64,000 nt of DNA from Cognatishimia sp. SS12 (GCF_028369055.1 NZ_JAQNCZ010000003.1:310001-374000), one strand, 5' to 3'; shown: positions 8,215 through 18,446, counted from the stretch's first letter. Notes: generated from the sequence alone by a model not told the origin. Numbers and translations are program-made.

Positions 8215-9546
8215 TCAGAGATCAAGCCGCGTTTTGATACGCTCCGGCAAAGCCACCCGTTCAAACAGCAGATTGGCGAGCCGCTGCAAGCCAATGCCGG
8301 TACGAATTTCAAATTCTTCAAATTTGAAGCGCCGCGCCGAGACGCCACGTTTGCCAAACCCGGAAATCAGCGCCTTTCGCATGGGCTTTGGACCACAGAA
8401 CGCGACGGTGAGTTTGGCCGGATCCTGGCCGGTCTTGGCAAGAATGCTGTCAGCATCGGCGCGCCCGTCGCTGCTGGACACATGCAAATGGAGCGTCAGG
8501 TTCGGTTTTTGCGCGGCCAGCGCCTCGAGTTCAGCCAGATGCGCGGCGGCGGGTTTGGATTTGACGCAATAGACCAGATGCACCGGATCGTCCTGATCTG
8601 TCAGCGCTTGGGCCCAGGCAAGAAACGGCGTGATGCCAACGCCAGCGGCAATCCAGAGTTCCTGCTGGCCCTTCCCGCGCGAGCGACGTTCGAAATGACC
8701 AAAGGGGCCTTCGATGCGCACGGCATCCCCCACGCGCAGGTTGCCATGCAGACGGTGGGTGAAATCCCCAAGTTTCGCAACGCTCAACCGCAATTGCCCA
8801 TCGTCGCTTGGCGCTTTGGAAATCGTGAAAGGATGCGGCTCTGCGCTGGCGAAGCTGGCAAAGACGAATTGCCCCGGCCGATAGCGCAGCGCCCGCCCCT
8901 TTGGGGTCAGCGTTATGGCCAGCGCATTGCCTGTCGGTGTTGCCTCGGCCACTTCATACCGGCGCGAGGGGCGCAGGCGCGCGGGCAACAGCCGATAAGA
9001 AAAGGCAAGGCAGCCCAAGAGACAGAAGGCCGAGACATAAAGCCCAAGCGGATCACCATTTTTGAACGGCTTCAGAATGAAAAGATAATGCGCCGCGCCA
9101 GCGACGAAAAAGCCCCCCATCAACCGATGTGTCCAGCGCCAGAGGTGATAGGGAATGAAGGTAGCGATGGTGATCACCACCAGGATCAGCAGGCCATAAA
9201 GGCTCAGCTCCCCCAAGGTTTCGGCCAGTTCCTCCAGCCAGTTTTGCCCACCCAGATGGCGCATGTCTGCGTCAATCGTATCGTGCAGCAGGATGAACAC
9301 CATGGCGAGAATGCCAAGCCACTTGTGCAGAACATAGCCCTGATCCAGCCCGCCGAATATCATTTCCACGACTTTGAAGCGTGTTGCGATCAACTGAGAA
9401 ATCGCCATCGCGATCAGCGCTGCCATCCCCATGTACTGACTGAAAAGCGCGAGCGTGTCCCCGCCGTGATTGAGCGCGGGCAACCAGATGATGGGCACCA
9501 CAAGAGCGGCAAAAGTCAAAACAAGACCAAGGGGATTCAAGCGCAT
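8215..9546 (-). CDS. Ferric-reductase-like transmembrane flavoprotein
   Basis: The start is set at ATG 9546 so that the first hydrophobic helix (LGLVLTFAALVVPIIWLPAL) opens the protein; 443 residues. The N-terminal half has about six membrane helices with paired histidines suited to haem binding (HKWLGILAMVFILLHD and HRLMGGFFVAGAAHY). The C-terminal half is a ferredoxin-NADP reductase type module: RYRPGQFVF and PHPFTIS for FAD, IAAGVGITPFLAWAQAL for NAD(P)H, and FCGPKPMRKAL. It should move electrons from cytosolic NAD(P)H across the membrane. Ferric iron or oxygen as acceptor cannot be decided. No iron-transport neighbours are present. Confidence 0.85.
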   Translation of the reverse strand: MRLNPLGLVLTFAALVVPIIWLPALNHGGDTLALFSQYMGMAALIAMAISQLIATRFKVVEMIFGGLDQGYVLHKWLGILAMVFILLHDTIDADMRHLGGQNWLEELAETLGELSLYGLLILVVITIATFIPYHLWRWTHRLMGGFFVAGAAHYLFILKPFKNGDPLGLYVSAFCLLGCLAFSYRLLPARLRPSRRYEVAEATPTGNALAITLTPKGRALRYRPGQFVFASFASAEPHPFTISKAPSDDGQLRLSVAKLGDFTHRLHGNLRVGDAVRIEGPFGHFERRSRGKGQQELWIAAGVGITPFLAWAQALTDQDDPVHLVYCVKSKPAAAHLAELEALAAQKPNLTLHLHVSSSDGRADADSILAKTGQDPAKLTVAFCGPKPMRKALISGFGKRGVSARRFKFEEFEIRTGIGLQRLANLLFERVALPERIKTRLDL

Positions 9547-9662
9547 TTTTCCATTCTGTCCAAGGTGGAGTTCGGGGAACTTGATGCGGTCCCAAGCGCG
9601 CCGCGTCAACCGCGCGCAGGCCCATGCGCGCCGTTGATAAACATTGGTTTATGGCTGTGACA

Positions 9663-10298
9663 TTACTGCGCGGGTTCTCCGGACATTTTTGGCGACTGTC
9701 CGCTCTGGCTAATTTGGAAGTTCCAAGCGATCATGAGGTTCATCACCACCGCCCCCACAAAGGAATAGAGCACCAGCACCAAAGGCATCATCGCTGCGGC
9801 CACAAGAAAAATGACACCATCGATGGCCAATTGAACCCAGCCCGCCTTGATGCCGGTGCGTTCTTCGACCAGCAGCCCCAGAACCGTCATGCCGCCCGCA
9901 GATCCGTTGTGGCGAAAAATCGCGATCACTGCCATTCCGGCGCAGACCCCGCCCAAAATCGCCGCCACCAATGGGTGAATATAGGTGAAATGGATCGAAG
10001 CATCGAGCACAGGCGTGATGAGCGAAATGCCAAGAATGGCCAGAAACGTGTGAAACGCAAAGACGGTGCCGCGTTTGATCCAGCCCGCGATGAAAAAGGG
10101 AAAGCTGATCAAAAAGAACATCGGGCCAAAGCCAACCGGCAGCACATACGATAGCAACAACGCCAAACCAGCGGTCTGCCCGGTGACAAGCCCTGCACTT
10201 TTCAAAAGCACCATCGACAGGCAGGCCAAGAGGATGCCAAAGGTCAGGCCCTGCATGTCAAATGGGGTCAACAATGATTTCAAACGGCTGAGGGTCAT
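9663..10298 (-). CDS. YitT-family (DUF161) membrane protein
   Basis: A 211-residue protein with five to six hydrophobic helices. The region DMQGLTFGILLACLSMVLLKSAGLVTGQTAGLALLLSYV matches the YitT N-terminal repeat in layout (GxxxGxxxGxALLLSY), and there is no C-terminal DUF2179 domain, so it is a short member. ATG 10298 is preferred over an upstream TTG. Function of the family is not established; a transport role is usually supposed. It is the last gene before the ribosomal cluster and reads in the same direction. Confidence 0.8.
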   Translation of the reverse strand: MTLSRLKSLLTPFDMQGLTFGILLACLSMVLLKSAGLVTGQTAGLALLLSYVLPVGFGPMFFLISFPFFIAGWIKRGTVFAFHTFLAILGISLITPVLDASIHFTYIHPLVAAILGGVCAGMAVIAIFRHNGSAGGMTVLGLLVEERTGIKAGWVQLAIDGVIFLVAAAMMPLVLVLYSFVGAVVMNLMIAWNFQISQSGQSPKMSGEPAQ

Positions 10299-10447
10299 GG
10301 CGCGCACCAAAACAGAAAATGTATCGGGATTTCCTGTGACCTAAGTCCCGGCCGGCCCGCTGACAAGCCGCAGCCCGCAAAATAGGTCACATTTACTGAT
10401 GTATTTTTGCTTTTGCCCAAAGTTTATGCAATGCCTTGCCTGAAAAC

Positions 10448-10478
10448 GACAAAACCCCGCCTGAAACCAGACGGGGCC
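10448..10478 (-). terminator. Intrinsic terminator behind rplQ
   Basis: A nine-base-pair stem (CCCCGCCTG at 10455-10463 with CAGACGGGG at 10468-10476, one G-T pair) with a four-base loop is followed on the minus strand by TTTTGTC. It closes the rpsM-rpsK-rpoA-rplQ transcript. Confidence 0.85.
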
Positions 10479-10504
10479 TTGTTAAATCGTGACGAGAGAG
10501 GCGC

Positions 10505-10921
10505 TTATTCGGCGTCTTCGATCTCTACGATACGAGCTTTGTCAGCTGCGCCTTTGGCGTCAACGTCACGATCAACGAATTCGATGATCGCCATTGGGGC
10601 CATGTCGCCATAGCGGAAGCCCGCTTTCAGGATGCGGATGTAGCCACCCTGACGCTCAGCAAAACGTGGGCCGAGGACGTCAAACAGTTTCGCAACGTGC
10701 TTGTCTTGCTTCAGACGAGACGCAGCATTACGGCGCGAGTGCAGATCACCCTTTTTCGCCAGTGTGATCATTTTTTCTACGATCGGGCGCAGTTCTTTTG
10801 CTTTTGGCAGAGTCGTTTTGATCTGCTCATGCTCGATCAGGGAGCCGGCCATGTTTGCAAACATCGCTTTGCGGTGTTCATGGGTACGGTTCAGGCGGCG
10901 GTAACCACGTGCGTGACGCAT
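10505..10921 (-). CDS. rplQ: 50S ribosomal protein L17 (bL17)
   Basis: A 138-residue protein that opens [20 protein letters not shown], the invariant L17 start, followed by the [17 protein letters not shown] segment. It lines the peptide exit tunnel side of the large subunit. The C-terminal tail after residue 120 is acidic and alanine-rich, slightly longer than in E. coli (127 residues) as is common in alphaproteobacteria. It is the last gene of the alpha block, 150 bases behind rpoA, with a terminator directly downstream. Confidence 0.97.
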   Translation of the reverse strand: MRHARGYRRLNRTHEHRKAMFANMAGSLIEHEQIKTTLPKAKELRPIVEKMITLAKKGDLHSRRNAASRLKQDKHVAKLFDVLGPRFAERQGGYIRILKAGFRYGDMAPMAIIEFVDRDVDAKGAADKARIVEIEDAE

Positions 10922-11083
10922 TTTAATAATCCTTTTTTGGTGCCCTTGGTCAGGCGGTGCTTTGTCTGGCGTCCCATGCGGGTGGGCCGCTCTCCTTGGG
11001 GCAGGATTGCCCTTGTTTTCCCCACTATTGTGGGCATTTGAGCGGGCCGTATAAGCGGCCCGCCCGAATTGTTCAAGACGCGC

Positions 11084-12100
11084 TTAGAAGGCGTCTTCGA
11101 ATTTCTTTGCCAGATCTTCGATGTTGTCTGGCGGCCAGTCCTCGACGTCCATGCCAAGGTGCAGACCCATACCGGACAGTACTTCTTTGATTTCGTTCAA
11201 AGACTTACGGCCAAAGTTCGGGGTGCGCAGCATTTCTGCTTCGGTTTTCTGGATCAAATCGCCGATATAAACGATGTTATCGTTCTTCAGGCAGTTTGCA
11301 GAACGTACCGACAGTTCCAGCTCGTCCACTTTCTTCAGCAGAAGTGGGTTGAACTCCAGACCATCGTCTTCGTCCTGACGGCCAGCCGCTTCAGGTTCAT
11401 CAAAGTTGACGAAGATAGACAGTTGGTCCTGCAGAATACGTGCTGCATAAGCAACCGCGTCTTCTGGTGTGATGGAGCCATCTGTTTCGATTTTCATCGT
11501 CAGCTTGTCATAGTCCAGAACCTGACCTTCACGAGTCGGCTGCACATCATAGGACACGCGCTTGACAGGCGAATAGATGGCGTCGATTGGCATCAGACCA
11601 ATAGGCGCATCTTCTGGCTTGTTCTTGTCTGCAGACACATAACCTTTGCCGGTGTTAACCGTCAGCTCAACAAAGAGGTCAGCGCCATCATCCAGATGGC
11701 AGATAACCAGGTCTTTGTTCAGAACTTCGATGCCTGCGGATTCAGAAATGTCACCTGCAGTCACGGCACCAGGGCCTTTGGCGCTGATCGACAGGCGCTT
11801 TGGCCCTTCGACTTCCATGCGCAGAGCAACCTGCTTGAGGTTCAGGATCACGTCGGTGACGTCTTCACGTACACCTGCAACCGAAGAAAACTCGTGCAGA
11901 ACGTTGTCGATCTGTACGGATGTGATGGCCGCGCCTTGCAGCGAGCTCATCAAAACGCGGCGCAATGCATTGCCCAGCGTCAAACCAAAGCCACGCTCCA
12001 GCGGCTCGGCGACAACAGTCGCCTGACGCGCAGGATCATTGCCCGGCTTCACTTCAAGCTGGGTCGGCTTGATCAATTCTGCCCAATTCTTGTGGATCAT
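11084..12100 (-). CDS. rpoA: DNA-directed RNA polymerase subunit alpha
   Basis: ATG 12100 is chosen because GGAGGG stands four bases upstream and the protein then starts [12 protein letters not shown] as in other alphaproteobacteria; 338 residues. The N-terminal domain (about 1-235) dimerises and scaffolds beta and beta-prime: [18 protein letters not shown] is its signature. A flexible linker with an acidic [13 protein letters not shown] stretch leads to the C-terminal domain (about 260-325: [32 protein letters not shown]), which binds UP elements and activators. It lies between rpsK and rplQ; rpsD is absent from this position, as is typical for the class. Confidence 0.98.
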   Translation of the reverse strand: MIHKNWAELIKPTQLEVKPGNDPARQATVVAEPLERGFGLTLGNALRRVLMSSLQGAAITSVQIDNVLHEFSSVAGVREDVTDVILNLKQVALRMEVEGPKRLSISAKGPGAVTAGDISESAGIEVLNKDLVICHLDDGADLFVELTVNTGKGYVSADKNKPEDAPIGLMPIDAIYSPVKRVSYDVQPTREGQVLDYDKLTMKIETDGSITPEDAVAYAARILQDQLSIFVNFDEPEAAGRQDEDDGLEFNPLLLKKVDELELSVRSANCLKNDNIVYIGDLIQKTEAEMLRTPNFGRKSLNEIKEVLSGMGLHLGMDVEDWPPDNIEDLAKKFEDAF

Positions 12101-12214
12101 GCGTCCCTCCATTCTTGTCTTACCCCCATGTTCCGAAAGGGTCAGACTCCCGAGGTTTCAAAATGACGAACTGGGGCCGTGCGATACACGCGGCCCCAGA
12201 AACAGAATTTGAGA

Positions 12215-12604
12215 TTAAACGCGGCGGCGCTTTGGTGGGCGGCAGCCGTTGTGGGCCATTGGGGTCACATCACGGATAGAGGTGATGTTGAAACCAATTG
12301 CAGCCAGCGCGCGCAGTGCGGATTCGCGGCCAGAACCTGGACCTTGAACTTCCACTTCCAGGGTTTTTACACCGTGGTCTTGCGCTTTTTTGCCTGCGTC
12401 TTCCGCAGCCATCTGTGCAGCATAAGGCGTAGACTTACGAGAGCCTTTAAAGCCCATGGTGCCTGCAGAGGACCAGGAAATTGCGTTGCCCTGAACGTCA
12501 GAGATCAGGATCTTGGTGTTGTTGAAAGAAGAATTCACATGCGCAACACCAGAGGCGATGTTCTTGCGTTCTTTTTTCTTAGTACGAGTCTTTTCGCGTG
12601 CCAT
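12215..12604 (-). CDS. rpsK: 30S ribosomal protein S11 (uS11)
   Basis: A 129-residue platform protein. [18 protein letters not shown] near the N-terminus and [18 protein letters not shown] with the C-terminal [18 protein letters not shown] are the family signature. It contacts S7, S18 and the mRNA exit region. It begins 16 bases behind rpsM and precedes rpoA, so it is cotranscribed in the alpha block. Confidence 0.98.
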   Translation of the reverse strand: MAREKTRTKKKERKNIASGVAHVNSSFNNTKILISDVQGNAISWSSAGTMGFKGSRKSTPYAAQMAAEDAGKKAQDHGVKTLEVEVQGPGSGRESALRALAAIGFNITSIRDVTPMAHNGCRPPKRRRV

Positions 12605-12620
12605 GGATCAAACCCTCCCC

Positions 12621-12989
12621 TTACTTCTTCTTACCAGCAATGGCCTTTGCAGGGCCTTTGCGTGTACGAGCGTTGGTGTGGGTACGCTGACCGCGTACAG
12701 GCAGGTTGCGGCGGTGGCGCAGGCCACGGTAGCAACCAAGATCCATCAGGCGTTTGATGTTCATCTGAACTTCACGACGCAGATCACCTTCAACGGTGAA
12801 GTTTGCGTCGATGTGCTCGCGAACAGCCAGAACTTCTGCGTCAGACAGTTCGTTCACACGACGGGTTGCGTCGATGCCAACAGCTTCGCAGATGGATTTA
12901 GCGGAGGTATGACCGATACCAGTGATATAGGTCAGGGCGATCGGGACCCGTTTGTGGGTCGGGATGTTTACGCCGGCGATACGTGCCAC
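12621..12989 (-). CDS. rpsM: 30S ribosomal protein S13 (uS13)
   Basis: A 122-residue head protein that touches P-site tRNA and forms bridges to L5 and L31. It opens [15 protein letters not shown] and carries [19 protein letters not shown], the S13 signature, with a basic C-terminal tail. Here it is the first gene of its transcript: the gene upstream is not secY or adk but a small membrane protein gene, and a good promoter lies about 160 bases before the start. Confidence 0.98.
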   Translation of the reverse strand: MARIAGVNIPTHKRVPIALTYITGIGHTSAKSICEAVGIDATRRVNELSDAEVLAVREHIDANFTVEGDLRREVQMNIKRLMDLGCYRGLRHRRNLPVRGQRTHTNARTRKGPAKAIAGKKK

Positions 12990-13146
12990 GTGTCACTTTC
13001 CTTTTCGTTGCGGTTCCGTAACTCCAGAACCTTTTTTCACAACATAAGCCCGAGGCGATAAGGCCATCGGGCTACAGCTGATCAGGTGGTCTGTCATCCG
13101 GGGGCGACCCGCATGACGGAATTTGATTCTCTAACAGAGATAGGGG

Positions 13147-13175
13147 TGCATACGGGGGAATTTGGGGAGGGTCAA
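13147..13175 (-). promoter_or_regulatory. Probable promoter of the rpsM block
   Basis: Read on the minus strand: TTGACC, 17 bases, TATGCA. Start of transcription would be near 13140, leaving a 5' leader of about 150 bases before rpsM. The leader can form a hairpin whose arms are AGCCCGA and TCGGGCT (13046-13072). Confidence 0.55.
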
Positions 13176-13193
13176 GGCCTTCCCCAAACCAAC

Positions 13194-13526
13194 TTACAGT
13201 TCGGTTGTTTTTACCGAATTCAGAACACGCTTAATCACAGCAGGCCAGTAAATAAGATAAGCCAAACCGAAGGTGACAATTGTCAGCAGCAACCAGACCA
13301 AAGCATGACCTAAGATATCCACGAACGCCACTTCGGCATGAAGTTTTGCGATTTTTGCACCGTCCTGATCCACCATATAGGTGCGGTTAATTGGTGCCTT
13401 TACAAAATAATATGGCAAAACAAAGAGAGCTAAACCCAATGTGATAACGGATAGGATTATCCAAATGACCAATTGGCCAATAGCTTCACCCACACTGAAT
13501 TCACATTTGAACTTTTTACCAAGCAT
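13194..13526 (-). CDS. Small membrane protein with duplicated halves (DUF6693-like)
   Basis: ATG 13526 has GAGGTT just upstream; 110 residues. The protein is made of two similar halves: FSVGEAIGQLVIWIILSVIT then LGLALFVLPYYFVKAPINRT, and VAFVDILGHALVWLLLTIVT then FGLAYLIYWPAVIKRVLNSV. Each half has one amphipathic or membrane helix followed by a second helix and a basic end. I recognise a general resemblance to small alphaproteobacterial membrane proteins annotated DUF6693, not a known function. It lies between adk and rpsM with the antiporter gene, a place where secY or rpmJ is expected in other bacteria. G+C is lower than in its neighbours, which suggests a later arrival. Confidence 0.7.
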   Translation of the reverse strand: MLGKKFKCEFSVGEAIGQLVIWIILSVITLGLALFVLPYYFVKAPINRTYMVDQDGAKIAKLHAEVAFVDILGHALVWLLLTIVTFGLAYLIYWPAVIKRVLNSVKTTEL

Positions 13527-13651
13527 ATGAACCTCATTTAAAAAAAACACGAGGTTTCATTAAAGCAGTCTTCACCTAAGAACAATCTAAAGGCGCAGAA
13601 GGAGCGCGCGATCCGGCTCCCCTCAATGCCTATTCTTTTGCGGGCATTTAC

Positions 13652-15556
13652 TTATCCGGTTTTCGCGCGCCCTTCTGCCATGATTGCCCCCGTGCGTTCA
13701 CTCAGCTCGGCATCCCATTCTGCGCGCCGTTCCTGGATCGATGCCAGATAGGCCTCGTTCTCGGTTGCCGGGATTGCCGGATCGTAATGCTCGGCCACAG
13801 CGACCATGCCGCGCCGGTCCACTTCGGAAAAAATATCTGCGATCCGCTGCGCCTGATCGCGCGAATAACCCAGGCCTTCGAAGGCAGATCGCCCCATACG
13901 CAGCGAGCTGTCATAGGTTTCGCGGATGATATCGCGGCAGCCCAAAGCATAGAGATCATAGACATGGTTCCGATCCACGGCGCGGGCGACAACATGCACG
14001 TCGGGGTAATGGGTCAGCACATAGTGAACCAGCTCAGAAATCTGGTCTTTGTCGTCGATGGCCACAACCAACAGCTTGGCATTGGCGATCCCCGCCGCAT
14101 GCAAGAGGTCGGGGCGTGTCGCATCGCCGTAATAGGCCTGCACCGCAAACAGTTTCAGCATCTCCAGCTGCCGAGAGCTGTAGTCAATCACCGTTGGATT
14201 AAGGCCAGCCCCCCGCATCATCCGCGCGACAATGCCGCCGACGCGGCCATGCCCCGCGATAATGATATCGCTTTCTTCGGCGATCTCATCCATCTCGCGC
14301 TCTTCCTGCTGGCTAAAGCGCGGGGCAATCACACGATCATAGATGATGAAAAGCGCCGGCGTCAGCAGCATCGACAGCGCAACGATCAACAAAAGGCGGT
14401 CTGCCAGATCCGCAGGGATCACCGCGCTTGAAACTGTGAAGGACAGCAGCACAAAGCCAAATTCGCCCGCCTGCGCAAGACCCAGCGCAAACAGCCAACG
14501 GTCTGCGCCTTTGATCTTAAAGATCACCGCAAGCATGAAAAGCACCGCAGATTTCAGCAGCATCAGCCCCAGCGTCAGCGCAACGATGGCAGCGAGGTTG
14601 TCAAACAAGAGGCCAAAGTTGATCCCGGCCCCAACCGTCATGAAAAACAACCCCAAAAGCAGACCCTTGAAGGGATCAATGTCGCTCTCAAGCTCGTGGC
14701 GATATTCGCTATTGGCCAGCACAACCCCGGCAAGGAAGGTGCCCAAGGCCGGCGACAGCCCGACCAGAGACATCAGCAAGGCAATGCCGATCACCATCAT
14801 CAGCGCCGTGGCCACGAAAAGCTCGCGCAGTTGCGCGCCAGCAATGAACCTGAAAATCGGGCTGGTGAGGAACATGCCGCCCCCTACAACCACCGCAATC
14901 GACGCAAGCGTCACAAGCGCAGCCGCCCATCCCGGCAGCCCATCAACGAGGCTCATGGACGATCCATGGCCGTCGCCGCCGTGCCCATCCCCGTGATCAG
15001 CCGCCTGCGCCGCCGCTTGGCTCATGGCTTCGATGATCTCGGGCATCGCCAGCAGCGGCACAAGCGCCAGCATCGGGATCACGGCAATATCCTGAAACAG
15101 CAGCACCGAAAAACTCGACTGTCCGCCATCACTTTTCATCAGGCCTTTTTCCTGCAGCGTCTGCAAGACAATGGCAGTGGAGGACAGCGCAAAAACCAGA
15201 CCGATGGCCAGGGCAACGGTCCACGGCTGCCCAAAGGCCATCGCCACGGCCATGACCAAAGCCGCGGTGATGCCAACCTGCCCGCCGCCAAGCCCCAAAA
15301 GCTTCGCGCGCATGGACCAGAGCAATTTTGGCTCAAGCTCAAGCCCCACAAGGAACAACATCATCACAACGCCAAATTCGGCGAAATGCTGAATGGAAAT
15401 CACGTCGACATGCAGCCAGGCCAGAATGGGGCTGATCACGATGCCTGCAATCAGATAGCCAAGCACAGAGCCAAGCCCCAGCCGCGAGGCGATCGGCACG
15501 GCCAAAACCCCGGCAATCAGAAAAACAAACGCCAAGAGTAGAAAATCGGTCATCAC
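13652..15556 (-). CDS. Monovalent cation:proton antiporter-2 (CPA2) family protein with RCK domain
   Basis: A 634-residue KefB/KefC-type transporter. Residues 1-400 hold about twelve membrane helices with the HFAEFGVVMMLFLVGLEL motif and the SSTAIVLQTL and LLFQDIAVIPML segments of the family. Residues from about 430 form a TrkA-N/RCK Rossmann domain (IIIAGHGRVGGIVARMM, then AYYGDATRPDLLHAAG). Such proteins exchange K+ or Na+ for protons. An unusual histidine-rich loop, ADHGDGHGGDGHGSS (about 187-200), lies between two helices. No KefF/KefG partner gene is adjacent, so glutathione gating is not supported. Confidence 0.9.
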   Translation of the reverse strand: MMTDFLLLAFVFLIAGVLAVPIASRLGLGSVLGYLIAGIVISPILAWLHVDVISIQHFAEFGVVMMLFLVGLELEPKLLWSMRAKLLGLGGGQVGITAALVMAVAMAFGQPWTVALAIGLVFALSSTAIVLQTLQEKGLMKSDGGQSSFSVLLFQDIAVIPMLALVPLLAMPEIIEAMSQAAAQAADHGDGHGGDGHGSSMSLVDGLPGWAAALVTLASIAVVVGGGMFLTSPIFRFIAGAQLRELFVATALMMVIGIALLMSLVGLSPALGTFLAGVVLANSEYRHELESDIDPFKGLLLGLFFMTVGAGINFGLLFDNLAAIVALTLGLMLLKSAVLFMLAVIFKIKGADRWLFALGLAQAGEFGFVLLSFTVSSAVIPADLADRLLLIVALSMLLTPALFIIYDRVIAPRFSQQEEREMDEIAEESDIIIAGHGRVGGIVARMMRGAGLNPTVIDYSSRQLEMLKLFAVQAYYGDATRPDLLHAAGIANAKLLVVAIDDKDQISELVHYVLTHYPDVHVVARAVDRNHVYDLYALGCRDIIRETYDSSLRMGRSAFEGLGYSRDQAQRIADIFSEVDRRGMVAVAEHYDPAIPATENEAYLASIQERRAEWDAELSERTGAIMAEGRAKTG

Positions 15557-15620
15557 ACGCCCCTGCTGGTTCCGTTTTGGCCAGCATTACAGAGCGGGTG
15601 CAAAAGTAAAGTTTGTTGCC

Positions 15621-15653
15621 AAAAAGAAAAAGGCCGGTGTTGCCACCAGCCCT
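15621..15653 (-). terminator. Probable terminator behind adk
   Basis: On the minus strand an imperfect stem (CTGGTG with CACCGG inside AAGG and CCTT arms) with loop GCAA is followed by TTTTTCTTTTTGG. It lies directly after the adk stop and would close the rplO-secY-adk transcript. Confidence 0.7.
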
Positions 15654-15675
15654 TAGCGTTTTTTGTCAAGAAAGC

Positions 15676-16251
15676 TTAGTCCAGCGCTTTTGCGATGTTG
15701 GACTGCACCTCTTCAATTGGTGCCAGGCCATCCACCCAGACCAGATTGCCCTTGGCATGGTAATAGCCAATCAGCGCGTTGGTCTTTTTGTAATATTCCA
15801 TCAGGCGGATCTTGAGGCTTTCCTCGTTGTCATCCGCGCGGGCGACACCGCCAGCGGCCACTGCCTCAGCTGCGCGGCCAACGATCCGGTCCACCAGAAC
15901 TTCGTCGTTCACTGCCAGCGCGATCACCGCGTCCAGCTTTTCGCCAACCTCATTCAGCAGCTCTTCCAGGGCATCCGCCTGGGTCAAGGTGCGCGGGAAG
16001 CCGTCAAAGATAAAGCCGCCCTGTTTGTTGCCTTCCAGCTTTTCGCGGATCAGGCCGATCACGATATCGTCTGTGACCAACTCGCCTGCGTCCATGATGG
16101 CCGCAACTTTCTTGCCCATGTCAGTGCCGCTGCTTCTTGCCTCGCGCAGCATGTCACCAGTGGACAGCTGAATCATGTCACGAGTTTTCACAAGATGGCT
16201 GGCCTGAGTGCCTTTACCAGCACCGGGTGGGCCCAAAAGAATAATATTCAT
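15676..16251 (-). CDS. adk: Adenylate kinase (short form)
   Basis: A 191-residue enzyme that interconverts ATP + AMP and 2 ADP. The P-loop is [10 protein letters not shown] (residues 7-16); the NMP-binding region has [10 protein letters not shown], and [14 protein letters not shown] follows. The LID domain is reduced ([23 protein letters not shown] in place of the roughly 38-residue lid), which makes this the short alphaproteobacterial type rather than a truncated gene. Its start overlaps the secY stop as ATGA, so the two are translationally coupled. Confidence 0.97.
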   Translation of the reverse strand: MNIILLGPPGAGKGTQASHLVKTRDMIQLSTGDMLREARSSGTDMGKKVAAIMDAGELVTDDIVIGLIREKLEGNKQGGFIFDGFPRTLTQADALEELLNEVGEKLDAVIALAVNDEVLVDRIVGRAAEAVAAGGVARADDNEESLKIRLMEYYKKTNALIGYYHAKGNLVWVDGLAPIEEVQSNIAKALD

Positions 16252-17612
16252 CGACGCGCAGCTCCCTTCCTGCCGCGCTTCTTGCTTCCCTTGCCGCGCA
16301 GCTGCGATTTTTCAATCAAGCCTTCATACTGGTGGGCCAGCAGATGGCTTTGGACTTGTTGGATGGTGTCCATCGTAACCGAGACCACGATGAGAACCGA
16401 AGTGCCGCCAAAATAGAATGGGATCGCCAATTGACCACGCAGAATCTCTGGCAAGAGGCAAACTGCCGCAAGGTAACCGGCCCCAAGCACGAGAATCCGG
16501 GTCACGACGTATTCAAGATACTCGGCGGTCTTCTTACCGGGGCGGATGCCGGGCACAAAACCGTTCTGATTCTTCAGGTTCTCAGCGACCTCGTCAGGCT
16601 TGAACGACACGTTGAACGTATAAAAGAACGCAAAGAAGACGATCATCGCCACGAAGAACAGCAGATAAAGCGGCTGGCCCGGGCCAAAATAGGCCAGAAT
16701 GGTCGACATGATCGGACCCGTCTGGCTGCCTGAGAATGTGCTGATCGTGGTTGGCAGCAGCAGCAGCGAGCTGGCAAAGATCGCCGGGATCACACCCGCT
16801 GGGTTCACTTTGACAGGCAAGTGGCTAGAGCCGCCATCATAGACCTTCATGCCGACCTGACGACGCGGATATTGGATGTGGATCTTGCGCAGCGCGCGTT
16901 CCATGAACACCACAAAGGCGATGGTCGCAATGACCATGACAATCACACCGATGATCACCGCAGGGCTAATCGCGCCAGAGCGGCCAGAGGCAAAGAACTG
17001 CGCCAGCGCCGCAGGCACCTCAGCAATAATGCCAACGAAGATGATCAAGGAGATCCCGTTGCCAATGCCGCGTGCGGTGATCTGTTCACCCAGCCACATC
17101 AGGAACATGGTGCCCCCCACCAGCGTCACCATGCAGGAGATGATGAAATAAAGGCCCGGATCCGTCACCAGATCACCCGACTGCAGGCTGACCGCCAGAC
17201 CATAGGCCTGTAGGGTCGCCAGCACGACGGTGCCGTAGCGGGTGTATTGGTTGATCTTCTTGCGGCCCTGATCACCCTCTTTTTTCAGTTGTTCCAGCGC
17301 TGGCACCATGGAGGTCAGCAGCTGCACAATGATCGAGGCAGAGATATAGGGCATGATCCCCAGAGCAAAAATCCCCATGCGGCCCAAGGCGCCGCCGGTG
17401 AACATTGTCAGGATACCGCCGATGCCGCTGGCCGCAGATTCCATGAATTCACGCAGTGCGGCGGCGTCGATCCCAGGCACCGGAATATAGGTGCCGAGGC
17501 GATAAACGATCAAAAGGCCGATTGTGAACAGGATGCGTTTGCGAAGATCGGTGGCTTTACCAAGCGCGGCCCAGCTTGTGTTGGCCGCCATTTGCTCTGC
17601 TGCAGATACCAT
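16248..17612 (-). CDS. secY: Preprotein translocase subunit SecY
   Basis: A 454-residue channel protein with ten membrane helices. Recognisable parts are [16 protein letters not shown] in helix 1, [19 protein letters not shown] (helix 2b plug side), [16 protein letters not shown], and the C-terminal [31 protein letters not shown]. It forms the SecYEG pore for export and membrane insertion; secE is in this window at 52301. It follows rplO by about 110 bases and is coupled to adk downstream. Confidence 0.98.
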   Translation of the reverse strand: MVSAAEQMAANTSWAALGKATDLRKRILFTIGLLIVYRLGTYIPVPGIDAAALREFMESAASGIGGILTMFTGGALGRMGIFALGIMPYISASIIVQLLTSMVPALEQLKKEGDQGRKKINQYTRYGTVVLATLQAYGLAVSLQSGDLVTDPGLYFIISCMVTLVGGTMFLMWLGEQITARGIGNGISLIIFVGIIAEVPAALAQFFASGRSGAISPAVIIGVIVMVIATIAFVVFMERALRKIHIQYPRRQVGMKVYDGGSSHLPVKVNPAGVIPAIFASSLLLLPTTISTFSGSQTGPIMSTILAYFGPGQPLYLLFFVAMIVFFAFFYTFNVSFKPDEVAENLKNQNGFVPGIRPGKKTAEYLEYVVTRILVLGAGYLAAVCLLPEILRGQLAIPFYFGGTSVLIVVSVTMDTIQQVQSHLLAHQYEGLIEKSQLRGKGSKKRGRKGAARR

Positions 17613-17721
17613 CTGGATCTCTCTTCAAATGACAACGCCGCCAAGAGCGTTTTCCAGCTCCGGCGGCGTTCTTAGGAAAACTAGAGTGTATGTAAGCGGA
17701 CCAGCGCCCGCTCACAACCTC

Positions 17722-18195
17722 TTATTCAGCCGCTGCCGCGGAAGTGACCTTCAGAGAGCCACCCGCTTTTTCAACAGCTTCGATCGCGGACTTGGACGCG
17801 CCGGTCACTTCGATGGTGGCTTTGGCGGTGATTTCACCTTTGGCCAACACGCGAATGCCGTCTTTAACGCGGCGTACGAGACCGGAAGCAACCATTGCGT
17901 CTTCGGTGATCGCCGCTTTTGCGTCCAGCTTGCCTTCGTCGATGAATTTCTGAATCAGGCCCAGGTTCACAACAGCGAATGCCTTGCGGTTTGGCTTGTT
18001 AAAGCCACGCTTTGGCAGACGTTGGTACAGGGGCATTTGGCCACCTTCGTAGCCATTGATCGCAACACCGGAACGGGATTTTTGGCCTTTGATACCACGG
18101 CCACCCATTTTACCTTTGCCAGAGCCAGGACCACGGCCAACACGCATGCGTTTCTTGGCGGCACCTGGATTGTCACGGAGTTCGTGCAGTTTCAT
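17722..18195 (-). CDS. rplO: 50S ribosomal protein L15 (uL15)
   Basis: ATG 18195 has AAGGAG seven bases upstream and gives [20 protein letters not shown], the normal L15 start; 157 residues. The glycine-rich [20 protein letters not shown] segment and [18 protein letters not shown] are the family signature. It is a late assembly protein of the large subunit. In most bacteria rpmD lies directly upstream; here 1.3 kb of unrelated genes intervene and rplO has a promoter of its own. Confidence 0.97.
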   Translation of the reverse strand: MKLHELRDNPGAAKKRMRVGRGPGSGKGKMGGRGIKGQKSRSGVAINGYEGGQMPLYQRLPKRGFNKPNRKAFAVVNLGLIQKFIDEGKLDAKAAITEDAMVASGLVRRVKDGIRVLAKGEITAKATIEVTGASKSAIEAVEKAGGSLKVTSAAAAE

Positions 18196-18293
18196 TTCGC
18201 TTCTCCTTGCCGGAACTGACCCCTGAAGCGTAAGCGGGCCAAACACGGCTTTTCTTGATTTGTGATTCTGTGACCCAAAGAGGCCACTGGGGG

Positions 18294-18322
18294 CGTATAG
18301 GCGGAGTCTGATGCAGAATCAA
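18294..18322 (-). promoter_or_regulatory. Probable promoter of the rplO-secY-adk block
   Basis: Minus strand: TTGATT, 17 bases, TATACG, with the sequence GACTCCGC directly before the -10 box, as also seen in the rpsL promoter. The leader to rplO would be about 90 bases. Confidence 0.65.
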
Positions 18323-18446
18323 GCGAGGAATCATGGCCCGCACACCCTGGCAGCGCCCGCCTGCAGCGCTGCGCGCCCACTTTAAGAAATTTCGTCGGAA
18401 ATCCGCGGTCACAGCGTATAATCCCTAACCAACCTAGGAGCGCGCC

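Noticed and set aside
8130..8357. A longer N-terminus for the HtrA-type protease starting at 8357
   Set aside because: It would bury the signal peptide behind 76 residues without membrane character and extend into the 3' end of the neighbouring flavoprotein gene.
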